A stretch of 64,000 nt of DNA from Hallerella succinigenes (GTDB lineage Bacteria; Fibrobacterota; Fibrobacteria; Fibrobacterales; Fibrobacteraceae), in NCBI RefSeq assembly GCF_002797675.1, contig NZ_PGEX01000001.1:1550001-1614000 (forward strand). The letters are read 5' to 3'. Below, in pieces: positions 44,379 through 53,997 of the stretch. The number at the start of each line of letters is the position of its first letter. Within the stretch, counting starts at the first letter, position 1. A program made the translations under genes and the position numbers. A model generated the notes under the pieces. The model had not been told where the DNA came from. It searched no databases and was given only the letters and a program-made list of their open reading frames with translations.

Positions 44379-44701
44379 TGGAGGTGTTTTTCCACTTGGA
44401 CCGATTTTTCGGGGGAGTATCCTGCAATGCCCGGATCTACCATGCCGAAAATCATTGCGAGATGGGAAAGTACGAGGAAAGCGGCGAGAAGGATCATGGG
44501 AATTCCCGCTGTGAGATATGAGAAGATGGCGGTTGCGTCTACCCACGTGCGAAATTCGCCATTTGAAGTGAGGGGAATGACCACGGTGGGAACAAGGTAA
44601 GTGATGATTAGAATGAATGCGATTCCGCCAAGAATGCTACTGCATCGGTTTAAAATACGAATCCAGCCGTTTTTGTGCTGCCAATCTCGCTCTTTACGAC
44701 G
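44366..44701 (-). pseudogene. C-terminal remnant of a membrane protein
   Basis: About 111 codons with two strong hydrophobic helices (GGIAFILIITYLVPTVVIPL and AGIPMILLAAFLVLSHLAMI) and a soluble tail. The frame has a stop just upstream and no credible start; only the 3' part of a gene remains. The family was not recognised. Confidence 0.5.
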
Positions 44702-44953
44702 TCAAGTCAAATGGGAGAAATTCTTGTAAAGTGTTTGTTCCGTCAATGATTTCCTAAAAACGATAGCCCTAAATTATCTTTTGATGTTTTGCAGCGTCAT
44801 GAATGGATGCCTTTGGAATTTCCATTTCGTCATTGCCTTTGTGGACAATTTGTCAATAATCATTTTGTAAGGGTTATCAATCTTTTGCTTTATTCGGCTA
44901 TTTTTTTGTAGCGATAAACAAAAAGTTTCGCTAAGGATGTTAGGGTGTCTAGA
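44702..44953. other. Intergenic region without visible gene
   Basis: AT-rich sequence between gene remnants and a glycoside hydrolase. I see no tRNA, strong promoter or convincing ORF; short frames here look random. Confidence 0.5.
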
Positions 44954-46921
44954 ATGCATTGTAAGGCTATAACTTCGGCGTTTGTTGTAATTTCTTGCTT
45001 TTTTGCATCAACGTCATTGGCGGAAACCTCTCTTCATGTTCGTCTTGGCGATAGTATTCGCCCTGTAACTCATGTAGCAACAGGGTCTTTGTATGGGTTG
45101 ACGGAAACTTATCCTGTCGATATAGCCAGGGACGTGGAACCTTTGAAACCGAACGCTTTTTTGGCTCCTGCCCGTAGCGGACAGGGGCGTCAACAACCGA
45201 TTGGCGGTGCGTTTCTCGTTTCTCCACGGATTGAAAATACCACAGCGAAGATTCATATTCGGCTGGCTGACATTCTACCGGGATGGCCCTATAATTTCAA
45301 AGACATGAATCATTGGCTTTCTGAAGTGGAATCTGTCATCGAAGATAGAAAAGCGGCCAAGGTACAGAATTTTGATGGCTATGAAATTTGGAATGAACCC
45401 GGCGGAACTTGGACAAGTACGACCATCGATTTTAATTCCGGATTATGGAAAACAACTTATGACTTTATTCGTCAAAAAGATCCGGAAGCAAGAATCATTG
45501 GTCCCTCGTATGCTTGGTACAACAGCAGCCGCATGGAGGCTTTTATAAAGTATTGTTCGGAAAACGATTGCTTGCCCGATGTTATCAGCTGGCATCAATG
45601 GGGTTCCGAAGGATTTGTTGGCGCCATTGAACATTATCGGAGTCTTGAAAAAAAGTACAATGTAACGCCACGCGCGGTGAGTATTAATGAGTATTCATCC
45701 GGCACGCATACGTTGGAAGGTTGCCCGGGAGTTTCTGTGCCATTTATCGCTAAATTTGAACGTCATGGGGTGGAAAGCGCGATGATTTCTTGGTGGTTCA
45801 CCAATTTGCCCGGACGTCTGGGAAGCTTGCTCACGGCAAAAAATGAACGCGGGGGCGGTTGGTATTTATACAAATGGTATGGAGACATGAGCGGTTATAT
45901 GGCAAAAGTCATTCCGCCAAATGACAAGAGCGACAGTGTCGATGGATTTGCCGCTGTAGATTTACAAAGAAAAGTGGCGAGCATTGTTGTGGGAGGAAAT
46001 ACCCTAGGGGAAGTCCCTGTAAAAATTGACAACATTCCCGAAGTCTTTGGAAACAAGGTCAATGTTGATGTTGAATATGTCGTTTGGGTAGACAAGGATT
46101 CGGCCGTTGCCTCTACAATTCTTGAATCTAGCCAGGAATACGAAGTGTCAAATTCCTCCATTACGATTCCAATCCATATCCAGAATGTTTACTATGCCTA
46201 TCGCATTTACATAACGCCTTCTATTCCTCAAGCGCCTTTTGGGGAGGAGGCAAAGAGTATTCCGGGCAAAATTGAAAGTGAAAATTACGATTTAGGGGGA
46301 GAAGGAAAGTCCTATCATGATATGGATGCCGAAAACAGGGGCGGGATGTATCGAGAAGATGGGGTGGATATCGTTGAAACGGGGGATGGTTACGCTTTGG
46401 GATACACGGTTGCTGATGAATGGACGGAGTATACTATTCATGTGGATTCCAATGGTGTTTATAATGTGGATGCTCGTGTAGCAACTGCTATGGATACAGC
46501 AGGTTTTGAACTATACATCGATGAAAAGCGGATTTTAGACCCGATTTTCGTTGCCAAAGTGGATTCTACATTTGATACATACAAAGAAATAGCATTGGGT
46601 TCCGTGGAACTGGATAGAGGGGAGCATGTTTTGAAATTGAAAATTGTCAAGAGCTATATCAATATAGACTGGATTCAATTCCGTCTTGCCGGAAACGAAG
46701 AACATACTAGTATCAAAACACCGTCAATGCAATTCCAAAAGGCAATTTCTGCTGAATATCGTGTATTTGATTTTCAAGGAAATTGGCTCGGAACGATTTC
46801 AGGCAAAAGCCGGGAAGAGTTGCAATTCAAAATCGGGAACTTGGTGAATCGGAACGGTGTCTTTTTGTTGAAACCGCTGAAATCGGGAAAAGGATTCCGG
46901 ATTCAAGTACTGGATAAGTAG
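44954..46921 (+). CDS. Secreted glycoside hydrolase, clan GH-A (GH39-like), with CBM6-like module
   Basis: The product is about 655 residues from the ATG at 44954 (a GTG three codons earlier is possible). Signal peptide to about residue 23. The catalytic domain (about 30-330) keeps a clan GH-A pattern: probable acid/base Glu in YEIWNEPGG (E148) and nucleophile Glu in SINEYSSG (E246). After a beta-sandwich linker comes a CBM6/35-like module (PGKIESENYDLGGEGKSY... through INIDWIQFRL). The C-terminal part (YRVFDFQGNWLGTISG...) resembles the Fibrobacter secretion/attachment tail. Probably a hemicellulose-active enzyme; the family number is tentative. Confidence 0.75.
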   Translation: MHCKAITSAFVVISCFFASTSLAETSLHVRLGDSIRPVTHVATGSLYGLTETYPVDIARDVEPLKPNAFLAPARSGQGRQQPIGGAFLVSPRIENTTAKIHIRLADILPGWPYNFKDMNHWLSEVESVIEDRKAAKVQNFDGYEIWNEPGGTWTSTTIDFNSGLWKTTYDFIRQKDPEARIIGPSYAWYNSSRMEAFIKYCSENDCLPDVISWHQWGSEGFVGAIEHYRSLEKKYNVTPRAVSINEYSSGTHTLEGCPGVSVPFIAKFERHGVESAMISWWFTNLPGRLGSLLTAKNERGGGWYLYKWYGDMSGYMAKVIPPNDKSDSVDGFAAVDLQRKVASIVVGGNTLGEVPVKIDNIPEVFGNKVNVDVEYVVWVDKDSAVASTILESSQEYEVSNSSITIPIHIQNVYYAYRIYITPSIPQAPFGEEAKSIPGKIESENYDLGGEGKSYHDMDAENRGGMYREDGVDIVETGDGYALGYTVADEWTEYTIHVDSNGVYNVDARVATAMDTAGFELYIDEKRILDPIFVAKVDSTFDTYKEIALGSVELDRGEHVLKLKIVKSYINIDWIQFRLAGNEEHTSIKTPSMQFQKAISAEYRVFDFQGNWLGTISGKSREELQFKIGNLVNRNGVFLLKPLKSGKGFRIQVLDK

Positions 46922-46938
46922 CAATGCTCGGCTTTTAA

Positions 46939-47076
46939 AAAGAAGACTCTACGAAGCAATTCTTTTTGCTTGCCATCGTGGTGCTTTGCGCATTCACCGC
47001 TTGTAGCGATGATAGCGACGTTTCTCCTAAGCAGCGTGGCAAGGTGGGCGTGGAATTCCTTGGACCATTTGTTTGA
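46939..47076 (+). pseudogene. Remnant of a lipoprotein gene start
   Basis: The frame encodes a lipoprotein signal (FFLLAIVVLCAFTAC, lipobox FTAC) followed by SDDSDVSPKQ and about 15 more residues to a stop. There is no start codon before the signal, so it appears broken at both ends. From here to enolase the sequence shows only a TATATT box near 47180 and an 8-bp inverted repeat (GTTGAAAA/TTTTCAAC, 47166-47191). Confidence 0.45.
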
Positions 47077-47222
47077 AAAATAGTTTTCTTCGAGTCCGAG
47101 AAAGCGTTGCGTTGGTCTATAGCATTTCTGGTTTTGCATATGGTGTGGATAGTCGGTGAACCGAAGTTGAAAAATTTTATATATTTTCAACGACTTTTCA
47201 CTCTAACCAAAAGGCAAAAAAT

Positions 47223-48632
47223 ATGGCTTCTAAAATTAAATCCGTTGTTGCCCGCCAGATCCTCGATTCTCGCGGCAATCCCTCCCTCGAAGTTGATGTT
47301 ACCCTCGAAAACGGTGTGACCGGTCACGCTGCTGTTCCGAGCGGCGCTTCCACCGGCGAACGCGAAGCTTGCGAACTCCGCGACGGTGACAAGAAGACTT
47401 ACTGCGGTAAGGGCACGCTCACTGCTGTGAAGAACGTGAACACCAAGATTGCTAAGAAGATCATCGGCATGGATCCGTCCAAGCAGACCGAAGTTGACGA
47501 TGCCATGATTGCTCTCGACGGCAACCGCATGCTCAAGAACAAGCTCGGTGCAAACGCTATCCTCGGCGTTTCCATGGCTGTCTGCGTTGCTGCCGCTAAG
47601 GACGCAGGCCTTCCGCTTTATCAGTATATCGCCAATCTCCATGGCACCAAGAAGCTCACGCTCCCGTGCCCGATGTGCAACGTGATCAACGGCGGTGCAC
47701 ACTCTAGCGCTCCGATCGACTTCCAGGAATTCATGATTGCTCCGGTTGGCGCAAAGACTTTCTCCAAGGGCCTCCAGATGGTCACCGAAATCTTCCACGC
47801 CCTCAAGGCTGTGTTGAAGAAGGGTGGCTTCGACACCACCGTTGGTGACGAAGGCGGCTTCGCTCCTGGTGTTTCTATCAAGCCGGCTAAGAACAAGTTC
47901 GGTTACGAAATCACTGGCGTGATGACCCTCGAAAAGGCTCTCGACGCTTTGAAGACTGCAACCACCAATGCCGGTTACAAGTTCGGCACTGACATCAAGA
48001 TCGCTCTTGACGTTGCTTCTTCCGAATTCTGCGACAAGAACACCAAGGCTGGCAAGCCGGAAACCTACACCTTCAAGAAGAGCACCAAGAAGACTCTCAA
48101 GTCTGCCGACATGGTGAAGCTCTATGAAAAGCTCATTGACAAGTATTCCATCTTCTCCATCGAAGACGGTCTCGATGAAGCTGACTGGGCTGGCTGGAAG
48201 GTCATGACCGACAAGCTTGGGTCCAAGATCAACCTCGTGGGTGACGACCTGTTCGTGACGAACCCGACCATCTTCGACGAAGGCATCAAGGCCGGCATCG
48301 CTAACGCCATCCTCATCAAGGTGAACCAGGTGGGTTCCGTTTCTGAAACCCTCGCTGCTATCAAGCGCGCTCAGGTCGAAGGCTATGCTCCGATCGTTTC
48401 TCACCGTTCTGGTGAAACGGAAGACACCTTCATTGCGGACCTCGCCGTCGGTACCGCCGCTGGCCAGATCAAGACGGGTTCTCTCTCCCGTACGGACCGC
48501 GTCTGCAAGTACAACCGTCTTCTCCGCATCGAAGAAGAACTCGGCAAGAAGGCTGTCTACGCAGGCGATCCTCGCAAGGCTGTAAAGCCGGCTGCTAAGA
48601 AGGCTGCCTGCAAGAAGTGCTGCAAGAAGTAA
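47223..48632 (+). CDS. eno: Enolase with Cys/Lys-rich C-terminal tail
   Basis: The 469-residue enolase interconverts 2-phosphoglycerate and phosphoenolpyruvate. Motifs: [34 protein letters not shown], the loop [16 protein letters not shown] (read in two parts), [43 protein letters not shown] and [18 protein letters not shown]. It is longer than the usual 430. Much of the excess is a tail after [10 protein letters not shown] that is rich in Ala/Lys and ends [11 protein letters not shown]. Strong codon bias indicates high expression. A strong terminator follows. Confidence 0.97.
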   Translation: MASKIKSVVARQILDSRGNPSLEVDVTLENGVTGHAAVPSGASTGEREACELRDGDKKTYCGKGTLTAVKNVNTKIAKKIIGMDPSKQTEVDDAMIALDGNRMLKNKLGANAILGVSMAVCVAAAKDAGLPLYQYIANLHGTKKLTLPCPMCNVINGGAHSSAPIDFQEFMIAPVGAKTFSKGLQMVTEIFHALKAVLKKGGFDTTVGDEGGFAPGVSIKPAKNKFGYEITGVMTLEKALDALKTATTNAGYKFGTDIKIALDVASSEFCDKNTKAGKPETYTFKKSTKKTLKSADMVKLYEKLIDKYSIFSIEDGLDEADWAGWKVMTDKLGSKINLVGDDLFVTNPTIFDEGIKAGIANAILIKVNQVGSVSETLAAIKRAQVEGYAPIVSHRSGETEDTFIADLAVGTAAGQIKTGSLSRTDRVCKYNRLLRIEEELGKKAVYAGDPRKAVKPAAKKAACKKCCKK

Positions 48633-48655
48633 TTTCTAACCATTAGAATTGCTGA

Positions 48656-48684
48656 AAGAGGCGCCCTTTCGGGGGCGCCTCTTT
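48656..48684 (+). terminator. Rho-independent terminator after eno
   Basis: AAAGAGGCGCCC and GGGGCGCCTCTTT pair around a TTTCG-type loop. It is nearly symmetrical, so it may work in both directions. Confidence 0.85.
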
Positions 48685-48713
48685 GCGTATATGACGGCAA
48701 GCCTTGTATAATC
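48684..48713 (+). promoter_or_regulatory. Candidate promoter for the opp operon
   Basis: TTGCGT (48684-48689), an 18-bp spacer, and a perfect TATAAT (48708-48713). The leader to the first opp gene would be about 190 nt and holds an 8-bp inverted repeat (ATTTACAT 48816-48823, ATGTAAAT 48846-48853). Confidence 0.4.
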
Positions 48714-48910
48714 CGCTATGCTTCGGAAAATCGCGATTTAATCTTATAATTGGAGCTTGAGCCTTTTTTGTTTTGGGAATAAAAGTTTATCTGTTTGCAG
48801 AAATCGTATGAAAAAATTTACATGGCCTGATTTATGGCAAAAGAAATGTAAATTATGCTTGTCAAGTTTAAACTGGACTTTCTTGTGCAGAAACATCAAG
48901 AGGATTATAG

Positions 48911-50734
48911 ATGAATTCATTGAAAACAATCGCCACAGGCACACTTGCCTTGTCGGCGTGTTTTAGCGTTTTGGTCGGTTGCGGTGGCGCATCTTCGGAT
49001 GGCGAAATGGCTAACGGCGCGTTACTCCGTCAGGAAACGCTTTACTTGTCTGGTCAGCAGAATTCAGCACCGGGTTCTTTCAACCCGTTGGCAGAAAGCT
49101 GGGCTGCATCCTGGCCGGTAGGCGGTCGCTTCAACCTGATGTACGAACCGTTGATTACGTACAACTCTTTGAATGGTCAGATCGAAGATCTTTTGGGCCA
49201 TTTGGTTGAAGAACTTTCCAACAACGATAGTATCGTTGTGGATTTGAACCCGGCGGCAAAGTGGAGCGATGGTAAACCGGTTACCTCTAACGATGTGACT
49301 TTCATGTTCCTCCGCGGCTCGATTAACACCGCGGAACAGATTTCTGCTATTCACGTTGATACTTTGAAAAATGACGCAGGCCCTGTGGAACGTCTTTCTT
49401 TTATGGTGAACAAGCAGGCTCGAAATAATCCGCTTACCGTGCGTGACTTATTGCAGGCGACTCGTATCGCTCCGGCCCATGTCTTTGAACCGATGATTAA
49501 GGAAAAGGGCCTGGACGAAGTCAAGAAGATGCTCATGGATCAAAATCCGGTTGTTTCCGGTCCTTATGGCCTTCAGTCCTACAACGAATCCAAAATTATC
49601 TTGAAGCGTCGTGATGATTATTGGGGAAACGCGGCTCTCCATAACGGCCAGCTGCCGGCTCCTAAGTATATCGTTCACCCGATTTACAAGAACAACGAAC
49701 ATAACACGATCGCCATGCGCGAAGGCAACTTGGACGCTTCCCAGAGCTTCATTCCGCGTATCGAACGTAAGGCTGGCGCAGGCGTTCACACTTGGTGGAA
49801 CGAACCTCCTTACTTTCGCCCGGGTGCGATGCCGATGCTCGTCATCAACACGACGAAGGAACCGCTTAACGACAAGCGTTTCCGTCGTGCACTGGCTACT
49901 GCAATCGACTATACCGCACTCCGTCAGTTTGCAGTTTCGAATTACACTTCCTCTTTGAAACCTGGACTCATTATGCCGACCGATTTGGAAGGCAAGTATA
50001 TTGTTGACGAAGACCTTTCTACGTACGGTGCAAATCTTTCGATTACCGATGATGCAGAACGTTTGAACGTGGTGAAGCAGATGCTTTCCGAAGCGGGCAT
50101 CAAATCCGTCTTCAACGAAGATGGCTCTCTCAATCACATGGAAAATGCTAAGGGTGAACGTTTGCCGACGCTTTCGATTACGTCTCCTGCTGGATGGACC
50201 GACTGGGAAGCCATGGTGACGATCGCTGTTGACGGTATGCGTAAGGCTGGTATCGATATCCGTGAAGGCTTTGTGGATGGTGGTCAGTATTGGCCGGCTA
50301 TGGGTCTTGGAAACTTTGACTTGGTGATGCACAAGCCGGTCGCAGATGTAACACCGTCTCTTCCGTGGAGCCGCTTCAACGAAATCATGTCTTCTCGTGA
50401 TTGGCAGCCGCTTGGCGGTTGGGCTGGTGTGAACATCGGACGTTACAACAAGCCGGGTTCTCCGGAATACCGCCCGGAAGTGGATCAGCTTTTGTCTGCA
50501 ATTCCGCTGATGACCGATTCTTCCGAAATTGCAAAGGCTTATCGTGAATTGAACAAGATCTTCATGGAAGATCAACCGTCTATTCCGCTGGTTTATCTGC
50601 CGGAACAGTTCTATGAATTCAGCGATCGCGTGTGGACGAATTGGCCTACCGCTGAGAATCCTTATGCTCCGGCTCAGCTTCCTTGGGTTGCTTCCGGCAC
50701 CAAGATCCTCTGGAACTTGAAGCTTGCAAAATAA
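48911..50734 (+). CDS. Peptide/oligopeptide ABC transporter substrate-binding lipoprotein
   Basis: The 607-residue SBP_bac_5-type protein has a lipoprotein signal peptide (lipobox VLVGC, Cys about residue 24). The mature part shows the family pattern: FNPLAESWAASW, MYEPLITYNS, WSDGKPVTSNDVTFMF, SGPYGLQSYNESKIILKRRDDYWG in segments, RRALATAIDYTALR, and late SIPLVYLPEQFYEFS. Such proteins usually bind oligopeptides; some bind oligosaccharides, which is possible here given nearby polysaccharide enzymes. It is the first gene of a five-gene transporter operon, with AGAGGA before the ATG. Confidence 0.92.
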   Translation: MNSLKTIATGTLALSACFSVLVGCGGASSDGEMANGALLRQETLYLSGQQNSAPGSFNPLAESWAASWPVGGRFNLMYEPLITYNSLNGQIEDLLGHLVEELSNNDSIVVDLNPAAKWSDGKPVTSNDVTFMFLRGSINTAEQISAIHVDTLKNDAGPVERLSFMVNKQARNNPLTVRDLLQATRIAPAHVFEPMIKEKGLDEVKKMLMDQNPVVSGPYGLQSYNESKIILKRRDDYWGNAALHNGQLPAPKYIVHPIYKNNEHNTIAMREGNLDASQSFIPRIERKAGAGVHTWWNEPPYFRPGAMPMLVINTTKEPLNDKRFRRALATAIDYTALRQFAVSNYTSSLKPGLIMPTDLEGKYIVDEDLSTYGANLSITDDAERLNVVKQMLSEAGIKSVFNEDGSLNHMENAKGERLPTLSITSPAGWTDWEAMVTIAVDGMRKAGIDIREGFVDGGQYWPAMGLGNFDLVMHKPVADVTPSLPWSRFNEIMSSRDWQPLGGWAGVNIGRYNKPGSPEYRPEVDQLLSAIPLMTDSSEIAKAYRELNKIFMEDQPSIPLVYLPEQFYEFSDRVWTNWPTAENPYAPAQLPWVASGTKILWNLKLAK

Positions 50735-50752
50735 AGGTTAAAAGGAATACAA

Positions 50753-52135
50753 ATGCTTAAACAATATCCTATGCTTCGCTATGTCCTGCAGAAGGGGTTC
50801 TGGTATCTCCTGACCTTCTTCTTTGCGGTGGCTTTGAACTTCGCATTGCCTCGTGTGGGCGGTAGCGATCCGGTTGACATCATTATGGGTCAGGCCGGTA
50901 AGGGTCTTTCTCCGACTGAAGCTCAGAAGAAGAAAGCCGAACTCCTGGTTTCTTTCGGCATGGCCGAATTGGACGATCAGGGCAATCCTATTTACGAACC
51001 TGAATTGGATAGTGCTGGCAACGCCGTTACTCGTAAGGTTGCAAAACTTGACGAAAATGGTGCTCCGGTTGTAACGACTGTGAAGGTTGTGAACGAAGAC
51101 GGAACTCCGAAGATGGTGGAACGTCAAAAGCTTGATGCGGAAGGTAAGCCTGTTTTTGAAGAAAAACCGGTCCTTGATGCGAAGGGCAAGCCGGTGATGG
51201 AAAAAGACCCGAAGACTAAAAAGAAGGTCGCCAAGGTTGAAAAAGTCGCCGTTATGGAACAGGTCCAGGCAGAACGTCAGGACACCGTCATGGTGGACGA
51301 AGTCGTTCTCAAGACCGAACCAAAGCGTGCTTCTGCAATCTCTCAGTTCTTCTCTTACATTGGCAATGTGTGCAAGGGTGACCTTGGCAAGTCTTATACG
51401 AACAATACCGAAGTGACGACCATTATTAAGAACGCCCTTCCGTGGACGCTTTTGATTCAGGCTCCGACCATTCTTTTGGGCTGGATCATCGGTAACCTTC
51501 TTGGCGCTTTTGCTGCTTACAAGCGTGGCATCTTTGATAAGGTGTTTTTCCCGGTTGCGATGTTCTTGAATGGTGTTCCGTACTTTGTGTTCGGTATGCT
51601 TCTCGTGGCTCTCTTCTCGATCACTCTTGGCTGGTTCCCGGCTGTGGGTAACATGAGCCCGGATATTTCTGAATTTACGTTCTCCTGGGCTTGTTTGAAG
51701 AGCGTAGGTTGGTACTATATCCTTCCGTTCTTCTCCTGCTTCCCGATTCTTCTTTCCGGTCAGGCAACAGGTATGCGTTCCATGTCCATTTATGAGCTCG
51801 GTACGGATTACATGAAGTATGCGAAGTGGCTTGGACTTCGTGAAGGACGCATCATCAGCTATGTGTTCCGCAATGCGATGCTCCCGCAGCTCACCGGTCT
51901 TGCTCAGTCTCTTGGTGCAATGGTTGGCGGCGCTCTCATTACTGAAATGATCTTCTCTTACCCGGGCCTCGGCATGGCTATGCTCGACGCCATTAATAAG
52001 CAGGATTACGCTACCATTCAGGGTTGCACCTTGATGATTTCTACCTGCGTTCTTGTTGCAAACTTCGCCGTTGACGTCTTAATCGCGATTTTCGATCCGC
52101 GCGTTAAGGCCGGTCTTCAGATGGGAGGTAAGTAA
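50753..52135 (+). CDS. OppB-type permease with a repeat-containing periplasmic insert
   Basis: The product is 460 residues against about 305-335 for ordinary OppB/DppB. Membrane helix 1 (15-35) is followed by an insert (about 72-192) carrying six units with a mostly 14-residue period. They start at residues 73, 85, 99, 113, 127 and 141 and have the core LDxxGxP (LDENGAP, LDAEGKP, LDAKGKP), followed by a Lys/Val/Glu-rich stretch. The normal permease domain resumes with GDLGKSYTNNTEV and ends with the EAA-like loop ELGTDYMKYAKWLGLREGRI and ALITEMIFSYPGLGMAMLDA. Topology places the insert in the periplasm, facing the binding protein. Confidence 0.93.
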   Translation: MLKQYPMLRYVLQKGFWYLLTFFFAVALNFALPRVGGSDPVDIIMGQAGKGLSPTEAQKKKAELLVSFGMAELDDQGNPIYEPELDSAGNAVTRKVAKLDENGAPVVTTVKVVNEDGTPKMVERQKLDAEGKPVFEEKPVLDAKGKPVMEKDPKTKKKVAKVEKVAVMEQVQAERQDTVMVDEVVLKTEPKRASAISQFFSYIGNVCKGDLGKSYTNNTEVTTIIKNALPWTLLIQAPTILLGWIIGNLLGAFAAYKRGIFDKVFFPVAMFLNGVPYFVFGMLLVALFSITLGWFPAVGNMSPDISEFTFSWACLKSVGWYYILPFFSCFPILLSGQATGMRSMSIYELGTDYMKYAKWLGLREGRIISYVFRNAMLPQLTGLAQSLGAMVGGALITEMIFSYPGLGMAMLDAINKQDYATIQGCTLMISTCVLVANFAVDVLIAIFDPRVKAGLQMGGK

Positions 52136-52137
52136 TC

Positions 52138-52983
52138 ATGGGAAAGCTTCTTAAAAACCTTCTCAAATCTCCGATGTTTGTCATCGGCATCTCGATCTTT
52201 GTTCTTACACTGTTGATCGCTGTCTTTGGACCGCTGTTCTACAATGTTGACACCCACGCTCGTGATATCATGGCTGGCCCTTATGCGGGTTCTAGCGCAG
52301 CTCACTTGCTCGGTACTGACCGTCTTGGCCGCGACTATGTTTCGCTTTTGATCGAAGGCCTTGGCAACTCCCTTTATGTGGGTTTCCTTGCCGGTATCAT
52401 TGCAACGACTCTCGGTGTTTTGATCGGTCTGTTTGGCGGTTTCCGCGGTGGATGGATTGACGAAATCTTGAACATGGGAACGAACCTCTTCATCGTTATC
52501 CCGCAGTTCGTGATTCTCGTGCTCATTAGCTCCGCCTTTAAGGAAGGCCGCTCATTGACTTTGATCGGCGTGGTGATCGGTCTTACCGCTTGGAGCTGGT
52601 CTGCTCGTGCCGTTCGTGCTCAGGCTTCGTCTCTCCGTAGCCGCGACCACATTGCGCTCGCTCGTATCAATGGCGCTAGCACTTTGACGATTGTGATTAA
52701 GCACGTGCTTCCGTATTTGCTTTCTTATGTGTTCATGGTGTTCATCATGCAGGTAGGTTCCGGAATTCTTTCCGAAGCTTCCATTTCGATGATTGGCCTT
52801 GGCCCTGTGGATACCACTTCGTTGGGTATCATTTTGAACCAGGCTAAGGATAACGGCGCTCTCGCTGACTCCATTTGGATTGCGTTCTTGCCGGCAACAC
52901 TCGTCGTCACTTTGACCGTGTTCGCTCTGTATTTGATCAATACGTCGATGGAAGGCGTATTCAACCCACGTCTTCGCAAGTAA
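52138..52983 (+). CDS. OppC-type permease
   Basis: 281 residues; the second membrane subunit, with N-terminal helix, HLLGTDRLGRDYVSLLIEG, and the EAA-like loop (SRDHIALARINGASTLTIVIKHVLP in segments). It starts 2 bp after the previous stop with GGAGG inside that gene. It pairs with the OppB-type subunit to form the channel. Confidence 0.94.
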   Translation: MGKLLKNLLKSPMFVIGISIFVLTLLIAVFGPLFYNVDTHARDIMAGPYAGSSAAHLLGTDRLGRDYVSLLIEGLGNSLYVGFLAGIIATTLGVLIGLFGGFRGGWIDEILNMGTNLFIVIPQFVILVLISSAFKEGRSLTLIGVVIGLTAWSWSARAVRAQASSLRSRDHIALARINGASTLTIVIKHVLPYLLSYVFMVFIMQVGSGILSEASISMIGLGPVDTTSLGIILNQAKDNGALADSIWIAFLPATLVVTLTVFALYLINTSMEGVFNPRLRK

Positions 52984-52995
52984 GAGGTTTATCCT

Positions 52996-53997
52996 ATGTC
53001 AGATAATGTTTTTGAAGTAGACAATCTCAGCCTCTATTATCTCGGACGTTTTGGCGACAAAACCCATGCTGTGACCAATGTTTCGTTCTCGATGAAACAG
53101 GGTGAAATCCTCGGTATCGCGGGTGAATCCGGTTGCGGTAAGTCCACTCTCGTGAGCGGTCTTATGGGTATGTGCATTCCGCCGCTTTATCCGGAATCGG
53201 GTGATGTGCGTGTGAGAAACGAAAAGGGTGAAATGGAATCCCTGATGCATCGCTCGATTAGCGATGTGCGTGCAAACGTTCTCGCTCAGAAGGTTTCTAT
53301 GATTCCACAGGGCGCATTCAATGCTCTGAACCCGGTCCGCAAAATCAAGGACATCGCTGCAGACGTGATCGCCGCTCACCAACAGCCGGGCAAGGCTTTG
53401 GACAGCAAGGAAATTTACGATCGTCTTTGCGAACGCTTTGACTTGTTCGGTATGGACACAAAGCGCGTTCTGAATTCCTTCCCGATTCAGTTGACCGCTG
53501 GTGAACGTCAGCGTTCCGTGATCGGCATTTCCACCATTTTGAATCCTCAGATGGTGATTGCAGACGAACCGACATCCGCTTTGGACGTTTCGACTCAGAA
53601 GGAAGTGATCAAGATGATTTTCGATCTTCTGGACAAGGGAATTTTCCAGACGATGATTTTCATCACGCATGAACTTCCGCTGTTGTATCATGTTGCCGAT
53701 AATATCGCTATTATGTATGCTGGCGAAATCGTGGAAAAGGGTACAGCGGAACAGGTCGTGAAGGATCCGCGTCATCCGTATACCAAGGCTTTGATGGGCG
53801 CCATGCTTAGCACGGAAGCGAGCCAGCGTTCTCGTCATCCGGTGGCTATCGAAGGTGCGCCTCCTAGCCTCAGAAACAAAATCGTTGGTTGCCGCTTTGC
53901 TCCGCGTTGCAAAATGGCATGTGAAGATTGCAAGAAGAATACCCAGAATCTCCGCGTTGTCGGCGATCGTGATGTGAGGTGCGATTATGCAAAGTGA
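52996..53997 (+). CDS. OppD-type ATP-binding protein
   Basis: 333 residues: Walker A GESGCGKST, Walker B VIADEPTSALD, H-loop ITHEL, and the C-terminal oligopeptide-transport extension with its cysteine cluster (GCRFAPRCKMACEDCKK), which in this family can bind an iron-sulfur cluster. The signature reads LTAGERQR rather than LSGGQ. It overlaps the next gene by 11 bp. Confidence 0.93.
   Translation: MSDNVFEVDNLSLYYLGRFGDKTHAVTNVSFSMKQGEILGIAGESGCGKSTLVSGLMGMCIPPLYPESGDVRVRNEKGEMESLMHRSISDVRANVLAQKVSMIPQGAFNALNPVRKIKDIAADVIAAHQQPGKALDSKEIYDRLCERFDLFGMDTKRVLNSFPIQLTAGERQRSVIGISTILNPQMVIADEPTSALDVSTQKEVIKMIFDLLDKGIFQTMIFITHELPLLYHVADNIAIMYAGEIVEKGTAEQVVKDPRHPYTKALMGAMLSTEASQRSRHPVAIEGAPPSLRNKIVGCRFAPRCKMACEDCKKNTQNLRVVGDRDVRCDYAK

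Noticed and set aside
47166-47191. TTGAAA and TATATT near the eno start as a promoter pair
   Set aside because: The spacing is only about 7 bp; the -10 may be real but the -35 is not this hexamer.
48757-48966. 69-codon plus-strand frame overlapping the start of the opp binding-protein gene
   Set aside because: It lies in the leader and overlaps the gene in another frame; no supporting site.
50966-51180. CRISPR or DNA minisatellite at the OppB repeats
   Set aside because: The repeat is at protein level; the DNA units have diverged and there are no spacers. No CRISPR array was seen in the window.
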